From the NCBI RefSeq assembly GCF_020177575.1, contig NZ_JAHTBK010000001.1, forward strand, positions 682,001 through 746,000: a stretch of DNA of 64,000 bases, given 5' to 3'. The DNA comes from Hasllibacter sp. MH4015 (GTDB taxonomy: Bacteria > Pseudomonadota > Alphaproteobacteria > Rhodobacterales > Rhodobacteraceae). Positions 49,422-60,004 of this stretch are shown here, piece by piece. The translations under genes were made by a program, and so were the position numbers. Every line of letters starts with the position of its first letter. Positions within the stretch are counted from its first letter, which is position 1. The notes beneath the pieces were generated by a model, which made no database searches, had not been told where the DNA came from, and saw only the letters and a list, made by a program, of their open reading frames with translations.

Positions 49422-52207
49422 CCGCCGACCTTCCAGGCGAGGTCTTTGGGGCCTTTGCCCACGGGCGATTTGATGGGCGGGTAGGCGGGTTGGCTTTCCG
49501 CCGGTGCCGGGGCCTTCTCAACGCGGACCTTGAGGTCGAACCATGCGGCCTGTCCCGTGATCGGGTCCGAATTCGTCCAGCGGTGGCCGTCGCCTTTGGG
49601 CGGCAGAAGCTCGTGGATCAGGTGGTTGAGGAGGAAACCCTTCGTGGCCTCGGGCGCGTTTTCATCGAGCGCCCACGCCCCCTTGCGCTTGCCGATGGCG
49701 TTCCACGTCCAGACGGTGGCTTCATTCAGCGCGGCCATCTCCATGACCGGCACGGTGATCGTGCCGTGTGGGGAGGTGACCTTGGCCCAGTCGCCGTCCG
49801 CGAGCCCATGTTCGCGCATGAGCTTGGTGGGCATGTAGAGCGGGTTGTGGCCGTGGAGCTGGCGCAGCCAGGCGTTTTGCGTGCCCCAGGAGTGGTACAT
49901 CGCCATGGGGCGTTGGGTCAGCGCGGTGATGGGGTAATCGTCCACCTTGTTGGCAGGGGCGGGGTCGGACCAGAAGGGCAGCGGGTCCATGTTCACGCGG
50001 ACCTGTTCGCGCAGGTGTTCGGGCGGCTGGATGTCGCCATGGCCCTCAGCCGCGCGGCGGAATTTCTGCATCGGCTCCACGTAGAGCGTGAAGAGATAGG
50101 GTTGCGGCGTGTCGTAGAGGCCCATTTCGACGGCCCAGTCCTGGTAGGCATTGTTCCAGGGCTTCATGTAATTCGCGCCCTCGGGGATGTGGCTGACGAA
50201 GAAGCCGCCGTTTTCGATGTAGCGGTCAAGCTGATCGGGGTTCGCCTCGCCGCGCCCGTGCTGGTCGCCGTCCTCCCCACGCCATCCGGCCAGCGGGCCG
50301 ATGCCGGGTCGGCGGATGTGGTTGGTGATGTAATCGCCGTAATCGGCGTATTTCTGGGAGCCGTCCTCGTTCACGAAACCGGGCAGGCCGAGGCGTGCGC
50401 CGAGATCGCAGAGGGCGGATTGGAAGCCCTTCACGTCACGGTCAGGCTCGATCACCGGCCAGCGGATCGCGTCGGCGGCGGCGTCGGCCTCGCAAATCGG
50501 GCGGTCGAGCAGCGAGATGCAATCGTGGCGTTCGAGGTAGGTGGTGTCGGGCAGGATCAGGTCGGCATAGGCGACCATCTCGGAGCTATAGGCATCGGAA
50601 TAGATGATGTGGGGGATGACGTAGTCGCCGTTTTCATCCTTGTCGGTGAGCATCTGCATCACACCGCCGGAATTCATGGACGAATTCCACGACATGTTCG
50701 CCATGTACATGAAAAGCGTGTCGATCTTGTAGGGATCGCCCGCGTGCGCGTTGGAGATGACCATGTGCATCAGGCCATGGGCGGACATCGGGTTTTCCCA
50801 GGTATAGGCCTTGTCGATGCGGGCGGGGGTGCCGTCTTCTTTCAGGGCCAGATCCTCGGGGTCGTGGACGAAGCCAAGATGAGGGCCGTCGAGCGGTTGG
50901 CCGGGTGTGACCTTGCAATGGGGCTTGGGGTGGATTTTGGAGGGTTTGGGGTAGGGCGGCTTGAAGCGGAAGCCGCCGGGGGCCTCCACGGTGCCGAGGA
51001 TGATCTGCAGGACGTGGAGCGCACGGCAGGTCTGGAAGCCGTTGGCATGGGCCGAGATGCCGCGCATGGCATGCATGGAGACGGGGCGCGCGGTCATCGA
51101 ATTGTGGGTCTCGCCGCGGAAATCGGTCCACTCGATCGGGAGTTCGAAACTTTCCTCGAACGCCACGCGGGCCAGTTCGGCGGCGATGGCGCGGATCCTG
51201 TCGGCGGGGATGCCGCAGCGTTCGGCCACGGCCTCGGGCGCGTAGTCGTCGCTGAGGTAGCGATCGGCCATGTGATGGAGGACAGGCTTGTGGCCGTCCT
51301 TGTGAACCGCTGACAGATCGGGCTGCACGCCTTTCTTGTCGAAGGCGGTGGGCTTGCCCGTCTTGCGGTCGATGACCAGTTCCTTGCCGTCCTTGTCGCG
51401 CAGCAGCAGGCCGGTGTCCTTGTCGACGAGCACCGGCGCGTTGGTCCAGCGGGCGAGGTAGTCGAGGTCGATCTTGCCGGCCTTCATCAGGCAGTGGACC
51501 ATCGACAAGATGAACAGGCCGTCGGTGCCGGGCGTGATGCCGACCCATTCGTCGGCCACGGCGTTGTAGCCGGACCGGATCGGGTTGACGCCAATGACCT
51601 TTGCGCCCCGCGCCTTTATCTTGCCGAGGCCCATCTTGATCGGGTTGCTGTCGTGATCCTCCGCCACTCCGAACAGCATGAAGAGCTTTGTGTGGTCCCA
51701 ATCGGGCTGGCCGAATTCCCAGAACGCGCCGCCCATCGTGTAGATGCCGGCGGCGGCCATGTTGACGGAGCAGAAGCCGCCATGGGCCGCGTAATTCGGC
51801 GTGCCGAAATTCTGCGCCCAGAAGCTCGTGAAGCTTTGCGATTGGTCGCGGCCGGTGAAGAAGGCGAGTTTGGAGGGGTCTTCCTCCCGGATCGGGCGCA
51901 GCCAGCCTTCGGCGATCTGGTAGGCTTCTTCCCAAGAGATCTCTTCGAATTCACCGGAGCCGCGCGGGCCGACCCGCTTCAGGGGCGCGCGCAGGCGGGA
52001 GGGCGCGTTGACCTGCATGATCCCCGCGCTGCCCTTGGCGCAGAGCACGCCCTGATTGACGGGATGGTCGCGATTGCCCTCGATATAGGCGACTTTGCCC
52101 TCCTTCATATGCACGTTGATCCCGCAGCGGCAGGCGCACATGTAGCAGGTCGTCTTGCGTATCTCGTCCGAGACCTTGGGCGACAGGTCCAGTGTCGGTT
52201 GCGCCAT
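49418..52207 (-). CDS. soeA: Molybdopterin oxidoreductase large subunit, SoeA-like sulfite dehydrogenase
   Basis: A 929-residue DMSO-reductase-family catalytic subunit. The N-terminal [4Fe-4S] site is CYMCACRCGINVHMKEGKV with a fourth Cys in GVLCAKGSAG. MGD-binding blocks include FGVAEDHDSNPIKMG, VNPIRSGYNAVADEW and ALTQRPMAMYHSWGTQNAWL. There is no twin-arginine signal, so the active site faces the cytoplasm, as in SoeABC sulfite dehydrogenase and unlike DmsABC. Start at 52207 has GGAGG upstream. Sulfite oxidation to sulfate with electrons to quinone is the probable role; related polysulfide or thiosulfate reductases cannot be fully excluded. Confidence 0.88.
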   Translation of the reverse strand: MAQPTLDLSPKVSDEIRKTTCYMCACRCGINVHMKEGKVAYIEGNRDHPVNQGVLCAKGSAGIMQVNAPSRLRAPLKRVGPRGSGEFEEISWEEAYQIAEGWLRPIREEDPSKLAFFTGRDQSQSFTSFWAQNFGTPNYAAHGGFCSVNMAAAGIYTMGGAFWEFGQPDWDHTKLFMLFGVAEDHDSNPIKMGLGKIKARGAKVIGVNPIRSGYNAVADEWVGITPGTDGLFILSMVHCLMKAGKIDLDYLARWTNAPVLVDKDTGLLLRDKDGKELVIDRKTGKPTAFDKKGVQPDLSAVHKDGHKPVLHHMADRYLSDDYAPEAVAERCGIPADRIRAIAAELARVAFEESFELPIEWTDFRGETHNSMTARPVSMHAMRGISAHANGFQTCRALHVLQIILGTVEAPGGFRFKPPYPKPSKIHPKPHCKVTPGQPLDGPHLGFVHDPEDLALKEDGTPARIDKAYTWENPMSAHGLMHMVISNAHAGDPYKIDTLFMYMANMSWNSSMNSGGVMQMLTDKDENGDYVIPHIIYSDAYSSEMVAYADLILPDTTYLERHDCISLLDRPICEADAAADAIRWPVIEPDRDVKGFQSALCDLGARLGLPGFVNEDGSQKYADYGDYITNHIRRPGIGPLAGWRGEDGDQHGRGEANPDQLDRYIENGGFFVSHIPEGANYMKPWNNAYQDWAVEMGLYDTPQPYLFTLYVEPMQKFRRAAEGHGDIQPPEHLREQVRVNMDPLPFWSDPAPANKVDDYPITALTQRPMAMYHSWGTQNAWLRQLHGHNPLYMPTKLMREHGLADGDWAKVTSPHGTITVPVMEMAALNEATVWTWNAIGKRKGAWALDENAPEATKGFLLNHLIHELLPPKGDGHRWTNSDPITGQAAWFDLKVRVEKAPAPAESQPAYPPIKSPVGKGPKDLAWKVGG

Positions 52208-52312
52208 GTGCTTGTCCCTCCCGAGATGTGGTACAGGTGGAGTTATTCTCGCACCGCACCACAACGCCATATGACCAAAACGCGCGGGTGTTAGGGCCAA
52301 GTTGAGCGCGAT

Positions 52313-52333
52313 TTTGAGACTTCCGGTCTCAAA
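52313..52333. promoter_or_regulatory. Inverted repeat TTTGAGAC-N5-GTCTCAAA
   Basis: A perfect 8-bp-arm repeat in the divergent promoter region between soeA (start 106 bp away) and the Rieske oxygenase (start 94 bp away). Size and symmetry suit a GntR- or IclR-type dimer site. No such regulator is encoded nearby. Confidence 0.6.
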
Positions 52334-52426
52334 TGGCAAGGGCGGGAGGGCACGCGCCCATGGCCTCGCGTTGACATGGCCGGGTTTTCTGGAAAGCCTG
52401 CGGCAACGCAAGGGGAGGGTCCGCCG

Positions 52427-53740
52427 ATGATGAGCCAGGAGATGAACGACCAGATCACGCGGGTCGGGCCGGGGGCGCCTGCGGGCAAGGTCCTGCGCCA
52501 CTATTGGCAACCCGCCGCGCTGTCCGATGAGTTGATCGGCGCGCGACCCGTGGTGCCGGTCAAGTTGATGGGGGAGGATCTTGTCCTCTTCCGTGACGAG
52601 GGCGGCACGCTTGGCCTGATCGGACGGCATTGCCCCCATCGGGGCGCCGACCTTGCCTATGGGCGGCTCGAGGATAACGGGCTGCGCTGCCCGTTCCACG
52701 GTTGGCATTTCGATTGCACCGGCCAATGTGTCGAACAACCCGGCGAGCCTGAGGGCAGCCGGATGCACGAGCAGATCAAGGCGGTCAGTTATCCCGTTCA
52801 GGAGAAGAACGGGATCATCTGGGCCTATATGGGGGAAGGCAATCCGCCGCCGTTCGCCGATTTCGACTGTTTCCGTGCGCCCGATACCCACGTCTTCGCT
52901 TTCAAGGGCCTGTGGGAATGCAACTGGCTGCAAGCGATGGAGGTCGGCATCGACCCGGCCCATGCGAGCTTCCTGCACCGGTTCTTGCAGGATGAGGACC
53001 CGGCGGACAGTTACGGCAAACAGTTCCGCGATAAGGCCGGGAACACCGAATTCCCGATGACGAAACTGCTGCGCGAGTACCCGCGTCCCGAGATCAGCGT
53101 GGATGAGACGGAGTACGGGCTGAAGCTGACCGCTTTGCGCCATCTCGATGATGGCCGCACCCATGTGCGGGTGACGAACCAGATTTTTCCGCAAGCCATC
53201 TGCATCCCGATGAGCCGGGAGATGACGATCACCCAGTGGCACGTGCCGGTCGATGACGAGACCTGTTACTGGTACTCGATGTTCACCAGCTTCAACGCGC
53301 CCGTGGACAAGGTGAAGATGCGTGAGCAGCGGTTGGCAGAGCATCGGCTGCCGGATTACGCGCCCCTGAAGAACGCGCGGAACAATTACGGCTATGATGC
53401 CGAGGAACAGGGGAAGATGACCTATACCGGCATGGGGCTGGACATCAACGTCCATGACCAATGGGCGGTGGAAAGCATGGGGCGGATACAGGACCGCCGG
53501 TTCGAGCATCTGGGCAAGACGGATGTGGGCATCATCAAGTATCGGCGGATGCTGCGCGCCGCAATCGCTGCGGTCGAGGCGGGCGATGCCGCAGGCCTAA
53601 AGATGCAGAACGGCGGGACGTCTGGCATTAAGGGGCCGCTTTCGAACGACGCCATCGCGCCCGATGACGATTGGAAGGCGGCCTCCGTTCAGGCGGATCT
53701 TGAGCGTCGGGGCCAATGCCCGTGGGATGCAAGCGTTTGA
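52427..53740 (+). CDS. Rieske non-heme iron oxygenase, alpha subunit (phthalate dioxygenase-like)
   Basis: A 437-residue aromatic-ring oxygenase. The Rieske [2Fe-2S] site is CPHRGADLAYG followed by CPFHGWHFD (about residues 73-98). The mononuclear iron site is in DPAHASFLHRFL. Architecture matches the phthalate 4,5-dioxygenase/phenoxybenzoate group, which uses a separate reductase; none is encoded nearby. GGAGG lies 8 nt before the ATG at 52427; an ATG at 52376 would add 17 residues. Overlaps the GS-like gene, so the two act in one pathway. Confidence 0.9.
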   Translation: MMSQEMNDQITRVGPGAPAGKVLRHYWQPAALSDELIGARPVVPVKLMGEDLVLFRDEGGTLGLIGRHCPHRGADLAYGRLEDNGLRCPFHGWHFDCTGQCVEQPGEPEGSRMHEQIKAVSYPVQEKNGIIWAYMGEGNPPPFADFDCFRAPDTHVFAFKGLWECNWLQAMEVGIDPAHASFLHRFLQDEDPADSYGKQFRDKAGNTEFPMTKLLREYPRPEISVDETEYGLKLTALRHLDDGRTHVRVTNQIFPQAICIPMSREMTITQWHVPVDDETCYWYSMFTSFNAPVDKVKMREQRLAEHRLPDYAPLKNARNNYGYDAEEQGKMTYTGMGLDINVHDQWAVESMGRIQDRRFEHLGKTDVGIIKYRRMLRAAIAAVEAGDAAGLKMQNGGTSGIKGPLSNDAIAPDDDWKAASVQADLERRGQCPWDASV

Positions 53741-55137
53741 CGACAGAAGATATTCTTCGGCAGGTGGAGAAGGACGGGATCGAGACGATCCGCGTGGTCT
53801 TCACCGATCCCCATGGGGTGTTGCGGGGCAAGACGGTTACGGCTTCGGCTCTGCCGGGCGTGCTGCGCGATGGGCTGCGGGTGCCGTCGACACTGCTGTT
53901 GAAAGACCTGTCGCATCGCACGGCGTTTCCGGTTTGGGCGGGCGAGGGCGCGCCGATGCAGGGGGCGTCGGATGTGATGCTTTGGCCTGATCCGGCGACA
54001 TTTCGAAGGCTCCCTTGGTCGCCGCATTCGGCTTTGATCCATTGTGATGTGTCCACCATGTTAGGTGTGCCCGTCGCATTCTCGTCGCGCGAAGTTCTGC
54101 GCCGCGCTGAAGGGGCGCTCGTAGACGTTGGAGGCATGTCGCCTGAGGCAATGCGATCCGTACCTCGCGACGGCAAGGCGCACCTGAATTGGGGCGCAAC
54201 GCCGAAGGTGGGCGTAGAAATCGAGTTTCAGGTCTTCCGCGTACTCGACCCGAGCCTCTCGCCCGACCAATCCAAGATGCCCGGCCAACCGCCGCAGGTG
54301 GAGAATACGACGCAAGGCTACCAGTATCTGACCGAGACGCGATACGCGGAAGTGGAGCCGATGCTCGACCGCCTGCGCCGCGCTGCGGAGGAGATGGGGA
54401 TCGACGTGCGGTCGGTCGAGGTGGAGATGGGGCCGTCGCAGTACGAGGTGACGTTTGCGCCAGGGTCGCCGATGGACGTGGCGGAGCAGGCGGTGAATTT
54501 CCGCATGCTTGCCAAGGAATTGAGCCATCGACACGGGATGCTGGCCAGCTTCATGCCGAAACCCGCGCTGCCCAATGCAGTGGCGAACGGGTGGCACATC
54601 CACCAGAGCATCGGAGGGTTCAAACCCGAATCCGCCCGCGCGATGCATTGGATTGCAGGCCTGCTGGAACACGCACCAGCATGTGCGCTTCTGACCAATC
54701 CGACGGTGAACAGCTACAAGCGCTTCACACCTTACCAGCTTGCCCCGACCCGTATCGGATGGGCGCGGGACAATCGCGGGGCGATGGTGCGCGCTTTGCT
54801 GGATGACACGCCCGCCAGCCGCGTGGAAAACCGTCTGCCGGACAGCGCGGCGAACCCCTATTTCGCTTTGGCGGCCCAGTTGATCTCGGGGCGCGCGGGC
54901 TTGAAGGCGGCACAGGCCCCGCCGCCTGAAATGACCGATCCTTATGGCGGCGATGCGCCTGTCTTGCCGGCGAGCCTGGGGGCGGCGATCGAGGCGTTCG
55001 CAGCCTCCGACACGCTGCGCGACGCGCTGACGCCGGAGGTGCACGATTGGCTCGTCACGCTCAAGCGCCACGAATGGAACCGCTACCTTGCCCATATCTC
55101 GGATTGGGAACAGGCGGAGTATTTCACCGCGCTTTGA
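53716..55137 (+). CDS. Glutamine synthetase-like ligase (gamma-glutamylamide synthetase type)
   Basis: A 473-residue GS-superfamily enzyme. The beta-Grasp N-domain has IETIRVVFTDPHGVLRGKT; the catalytic domain has VGVEIEFQVF (metal Glu), NGWHIHQSIGG (ATP/His site), NPTVNSYKRF and RVENRLPDSAANPYFALAA. It is divergent from housekeeping GlnA and fits enzymes that gamma-glutamylate amines, such as those for anilines or alkylamines. It overlaps the Rieske gene by 25 nt from ATG 53716; a TTG at 53737 would give a 4-nt TTGA overlap and is plausible. Confidence 0.88.
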   Translation: MPVGCKRLTTEDILRQVEKDGIETIRVVFTDPHGVLRGKTVTASALPGVLRDGLRVPSTLLLKDLSHRTAFPVWAGEGAPMQGASDVMLWPDPATFRRLPWSPHSALIHCDVSTMLGVPVAFSSREVLRRAEGALVDVGGMSPEAMRSVPRDGKAHLNWGATPKVGVEIEFQVFRVLDPSLSPDQSKMPGQPPQVENTTQGYQYLTETRYAEVEPMLDRLRRAAEEMGIDVRSVEVEMGPSQYEVTFAPGSPMDVAEQAVNFRMLAKELSHRHGMLASFMPKPALPNAVANGWHIHQSIGGFKPESARAMHWIAGLLEHAPACALLTNPTVNSYKRFTPYQLAPTRIGWARDNRGAMVRALLDDTPASRVENRLPDSAANPYFALAAQLISGRAGLKAAQAPPPEMTDPYGGDAPVLPASLGAAIEAFAASDTLRDALTPEVHDWLVTLKRHEWNRYLAHISDWEQAEYFTAL

Positions 55138-55157
55138 TATACTCGTATCCGATATCA
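55135..55157. promoter_or_regulatory. LysR-type box TGATAT-N11-ATATCA
   Basis: Perfect 6-bp arms around 11 nt, the T-N11-A form typical of LysR regulators. It overlaps the stop codon of the GS-like gene and lies 75 bp before the dioxygenase gene. The LysR protein at 58918-59853 is the natural candidate. Confidence 0.55.
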
Positions 55158-55204
55158 GCTTAGAAAATCCGCGCTTGCGGTTATACCAGACGCGGTCATG
55201 CTGA

Positions 55205-56863
<1,659 letters not shown>

Positions 56864-56908
56864 GGCTCAGGCCCGGGTGGCACGCTTGCGACCCGGGCTA
56901 ACACCCTG

Positions 56909-57457
56909 ATGCTACTCAAAATTTCAAATCTGTGGGCGCGGGTCGAGCTGGCCGCCGCCGCCGTTCTGGCGGTTGGCGTCACGCTGCTGATCTTGCTGAA
57001 TGTCGTGACGCGCACGGCGGGTGCACCGATCTATTGGGTGGATGAGGCGGCGATCTACACGATGGTCTGGATGACCTTTCTGGGGGCGTCCGCCGCGATC
57101 CAGATGCGGCAACAGGTGGCGATCACGATCCTGACCGACGCGTTGCCGGAAGGCGCGCGGCGCGTGGCGGGCAAGCTGGTCGATGTGGCGGTTTTCGTCT
57201 TTGCCTGCGCGATGGTCTGGTTCTGCTGGCGCTGGTTCAATCCCTGGGCGCTGGCGAAGGCGGGTTGGGACCTGATGGCGTTCCAGGGGTCCACTTTCAA
57301 CTTCATTTATGCGGAGCCGACGAGCACATTGGGCGTGCCGAAATGGGTGATCTGGCTGGTGATGCCCCTGTTTTCGGCGGGCGTCTTTCTGCATGCATTG
57401 GCGCATCTGGTGAGTTTCTCGCCGCCCGAGACCCGTGGGCCGGAGGTCGCGACGTGA
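56909..57457 (+). CDS. dctQ: TRAP transporter small permease DctQ-type
   Basis: A 182-residue membrane protein with four hydrophobic segments: LAAAAVLAVGVTLLILLNVV, WVDEAAIYTMVWMTFLGASA, VFVFACAMVWFCWRWF and WVIWLVMPLFSAGVFLHAL. The WVDE near the second helix is typical of DctQ. Begins 45 nt after dctP. Confidence 0.92.
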   Translation: MLLKISNLWARVELAAAAVLAVGVTLLILLNVVTRTAGAPIYWVDEAAIYTMVWMTFLGASAAIQMRQQVAITILTDALPEGARRVAGKLVDVAVFVFACAMVWFCWRWFNPWALAKAGWDLMAFQGSTFNFIYAEPTSTLGVPKWVIWLVMPLFSAGVFLHALAHLVSFSPPETRGPEVAT

Positions 57458-57647
57458 GATACGGTCCCCGGTCACACGGCGCGGAATCAAGGCGAAGCCG
57501 CCGCGCATTGCTGGACCGTCCCCCGGTCCGGCGATTTGGCTGGCCTTGGCACTTCGTTTGTTTTGGGGAAAGGCTTGGCAACCATAAAGTGCCTGAGCTC
57601 AGTCGTTTGATCGCCGCATCACGGCCCGCCGATGCACGGCTTCCGCT
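57458..57647. other. 190-bp intra-operon gap between dctQ and dctM
   Basis: TRAP small and large permease genes usually abut or overlap, so this space is odd. It holds a hairpin GGACCG-N5-CGGTCC near 57509-57525 without a T-run. No credible gene is seen. It could tune dctM expression or be a remnant. Confidence 0.4.
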
Positions 57648-58910
57648 ATGACTCCAGCCCTGTTCTTCGCCAAGCTCCTGCTCGCCGTGCCGGTCGCCAT
57701 CACGCTCGCCCTCACCGCGATGTGGTATATTTGGGAGAGTGACAACACGATCCTCTACGACAGCTTCGCGCAGCGGATGTTTTCGGGGATCGAGGCCTAT
57801 GGCTTGCTGGCAATTCCGCTTTTCATGCTGACCGGCGAGTTGATGAACGAAGGCGGCATGACCCGCCGACTTATCAACGCGGCGCGCGTTTTCGTGGGCG
57901 GATTTCGCGGCGGCCTTGCCTATATCAACCTTCTGGCGAACATGTTCATGGCGGCCATCGTAGGGTCCGCCGCCGCGCAGATCGCGGTAATGTCGCGCGC
58001 CATGGTCCCCGCGATGGAGGACGAAGGCTATGACCGGGGCTTCGCCGCCGCCACGACCGCCGCCGGCGGGTTGCTGGCCCCCGTCATCCCGCCCTCGATG
58101 CTGTTCGTCATTTACGGCGTTCTCGCGCAGATCCCCATCGGCGACATGTTCCTGGCGGGCATCATTCCGGGGCTGATCCTGTCGGTCTGTTTCGCAATCG
58201 TGATCGCGCTGATCGGGTTGAAGCAGCAATTCCCGAAGGGGGAGTGGCTGTCGTCGGAGGCCGCGCGGAAGGCATTGCTGTACGCGCTGCCCGCGATGCT
58301 GATCCCGGCGGCGATCATCGGGGGGATCATTGGCGGGGTTGCCACGCCGACGGAGTCCGCCGCCGTCGCGTCCGTTGTCGCGTTCCTGCTGGGATGGCTG
58401 CTGTACCGGGAATTGAAGCCCGAAAAGCTGTTCGAGATGTTCAAGCGCACGGCGCTCAACGCCTCTCTCATCATCTTCATGATCGCCGCCGCCAATGTCT
58501 TCGGCTGGGTCATCATTTACGAGGCGCTGCCGCAGCGGCTGGCGGAATTCATCACGACAATCACGGCCAATCCGTTCGTGTTCCTGCTGATCGTCAATAT
58601 CGTGCTGCTGTTCGTGGGCATGTTGATCGACGGGATCGCGGCGATCATCCTCGTGACGCCGATCCTGCTGCCCATCGCGATCGAAAGCTACGGGATCAGC
58701 CCCTATCAATTCGGCGTCGTGATCTCGCTCAACCTCGTTCTGGGCCTTCTGACGCCGCCCGTGGGTGTGGGCCTCTATATCGCCAGCGCGATGAGCGAGA
58801 CGCCGACGGGACGTATCCTGAGGGCGCTGTGGCCGTTCCTGCTGGCGGTGGCGGCGGTGCTGATCCTGCTCAGCTACGTGCCGGAATTGTCGACCGTCCT
58901 GATCCGATAG
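57648..58910 (+). CDS. dctM: TRAP transporter large permease DctM-type
   Basis: A 420-residue permease with about 12 hydrophobic segments. Family features are AYGLLAIPLFMLTGELMNEGG, VGGFRGGLAYINLLANMFMA, GSAAAQIAVMSR, PPSMLFVIYGVL, and late LTPPVGVGLYIASAM. Forms the sodium-driven channel with DctQ. Convergent with the LysR gene. Confidence 0.94.
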   Translation: MTPALFFAKLLLAVPVAITLALTAMWYIWESDNTILYDSFAQRMFSGIEAYGLLAIPLFMLTGELMNEGGMTRRLINAARVFVGGFRGGLAYINLLANMFMAAIVGSAAAQIAVMSRAMVPAMEDEGYDRGFAAATTAAGGLLAPVIPPSMLFVIYGVLAQIPIGDMFLAGIIPGLILSVCFAIVIALIGLKQQFPKGEWLSSEAARKALLYALPAMLIPAAIIGGIIGGVATPTESAAVASVVAFLLGWLLYRELKPEKLFEMFKRTALNASLIIFMIAAANVFGWVIIYEALPQRLAEFITTITANPFVFLLIVNIVLLFVGMLIDGIAAIILVTPILLPIAIESYGISPYQFGVVISLNLVLGLLTPPVGVGLYIASAMSETPTGRILRALWPFLLAVAAVLILLSYVPELSTVLIR

Positions 58911-58917
58911 GTGCGCG

Positions 58918-59853
58918 TCATGCCGCGGCCTCGTCCACCAGCGCCTGAAGAAAAACCTTTGCCGCCGGGGACAGCTGATCCGCGCCACGATGGGTTGCGC
59001 CGATGGGGCCGGAGCCGAAGGGCAATTCGAAATCCAGCGGCACCAGCATCGCCGTGCCGATGTCCAGCAAGACGCCCTGACGCGGGGCCAGCCCGATCAG
59101 CTTGCCTTGGCCCAGAAGGGCGCGGTTCGTCAGGTAGTTGACGCTCTCGACGATGACGGGGGGCTGGTATTGATCGTGCTCCACAAATGCCTCGTCGATC
59201 TGGCGGCGGAGCGTGGTCTCCGAAGGCGGGAGAATCCAGCCGAAGGGTCGCAGGTCATCGAAGCTGAGCCCGGCGCGTTGGGCCAAGGGGTGGGCGCGTC
59301 CGACCAGAAGGTGAATTTTCTCCTCCCCCAAGGCGAGTTGGTGCAGGTCGCGGCGGTGTCGATGGGTGGGCAGGCGGCCCACGACCATGTCGATCTCTCC
59401 GGTGCGCAGGCGCGGCATGAGGATCTCGTTCGTGCCCTCCACCACCTTGATCGTCACGTTCGGACGCTCCGCCAGGACACGCCCGATGGCGTGGGGGACA
59501 AGGCGCGCGGACCCGGCGACAAGCGTGCCGATCACCACACGCCCGGTGGCGCCGTCGGTGAGGTCCTTCATCTCCTGCGCCGCATTGCCCAATTGCGCGA
59601 AGATCAGCTGCGCATGGCGGATCAGCGCCCGTCCATGGGCCGTGGGAATCGCCCCGCGATTGGTGCGATCGAAAAGGCGGACATCGAAATCGGCCTCCAC
59701 ATCCTTGATCATCTTGGTGGCGGCGGGTTGCGAGATGTTGAGCTCCTGCGCCGCGTGAAGGATCGCCCGGTGCTTGCCCACCGCGATCAGCAGGCGAAGC
59801 TGGGTGAGTTTCAGGCGGTTGACGGCCCGGTCGAGGGATACGGGGCGCGCCAT
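58918..59853 (-). CDS. LysR family transcriptional regulator
   Basis: A 311-residue LTTR. HTH region LTQLRLLIAVGKHRAILHAA with NISQPAATKMIKDVEADFDV (PAATK motif of the GbpR/CbbR-like group), effector domain from about residue 95. It is divergent from the molybdenum hydroxylase gene across an 18-bp palindrome and convergent with dctM, so it probably regulates the cluster 52427-63045. Confidence 0.93.
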   Translation of the reverse strand: MARPVSLDRAVNRLKLTQLRLLIAVGKHRAILHAAQELNISQPAATKMIKDVEADFDVRLFDRTNRGAIPTAHGRALIRHAQLIFAQLGNAAQEMKDLTDGATGRVVIGTLVAGSARLVPHAIGRVLAERPNVTIKVVEGTNEILMPRLRTGEIDMVVGRLPTHRHRRDLHQLALGEEKIHLLVGRAHPLAQRAGLSFDDLRPFGWILPPSETTLRRQIDEAFVEHDQYQPPVIVESVNYLTNRALLGQGKLIGLAPRQGVLLDIGTAMLVPLDFELPFGSGPIGATHRGADQLSPAAKVFLQALVDEAAA

Positions 59854-59906
59854 CAGGGCTTGGCCGTTGCGCTCTCAGACATATGCGAACGTTAAGCTCA
59901 AAGCCG

Positions 59907-59924
59907 ATTGATATCCAGATCAAT
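59907..59924. promoter_or_regulatory. Palindrome ATTGAT-N6-ATCAAT in LysR/molybdenum hydroxylase gap
   Basis: Perfect 6-bp arms, centred in the 151-bp divergent promoter region and 54 bp from the LysR start. Probable LysR operator. It resembles an FNR box, but the spacer is six instead of four bases. Confidence 0.6.
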
Positions 59925-60004
59925 TATACCAACGGCGTCTTTTGCTATTTTATCTCACCCCGCCGAAATGGTTGTCTGCACGGCGGAGGGCGAGGGACAG
60001 TGAC

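Noticed and set aside
49328-51313. 661-codon open frame on the + strand
   Set aside because: It lies antisense to the well-supported SoeA-like gene; composition (His, Gly, Arg, Val rich) is the usual mirror of a GC-rich coding strand and shows no family motif.
49418-52207. DMSO reductase DmsA
   Set aside because: There is no Tat signal and the partner subunits look like SoeB/SoeC; a cytoplasm-facing enzyme fits better.
52208-53509. Upstream extension of the SoeA frame to give 1363 codons
   Set aside because: The extra part is antisense to the Rieske oxygenase gene; the GGAGG-preceded ATG at 52207 starts the conserved protein.
57303-58988. 561-codon open frame on the - strand
   Set aside because: Antisense of dctM; very Arg/Gln/Asp-rich and without domains.
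59908-59923. FNR box TTGAT...ATCAA before the molybdenum hydroxylase
   Set aside because: The spacer is six bases, not four; a LysR operator is a better reading.
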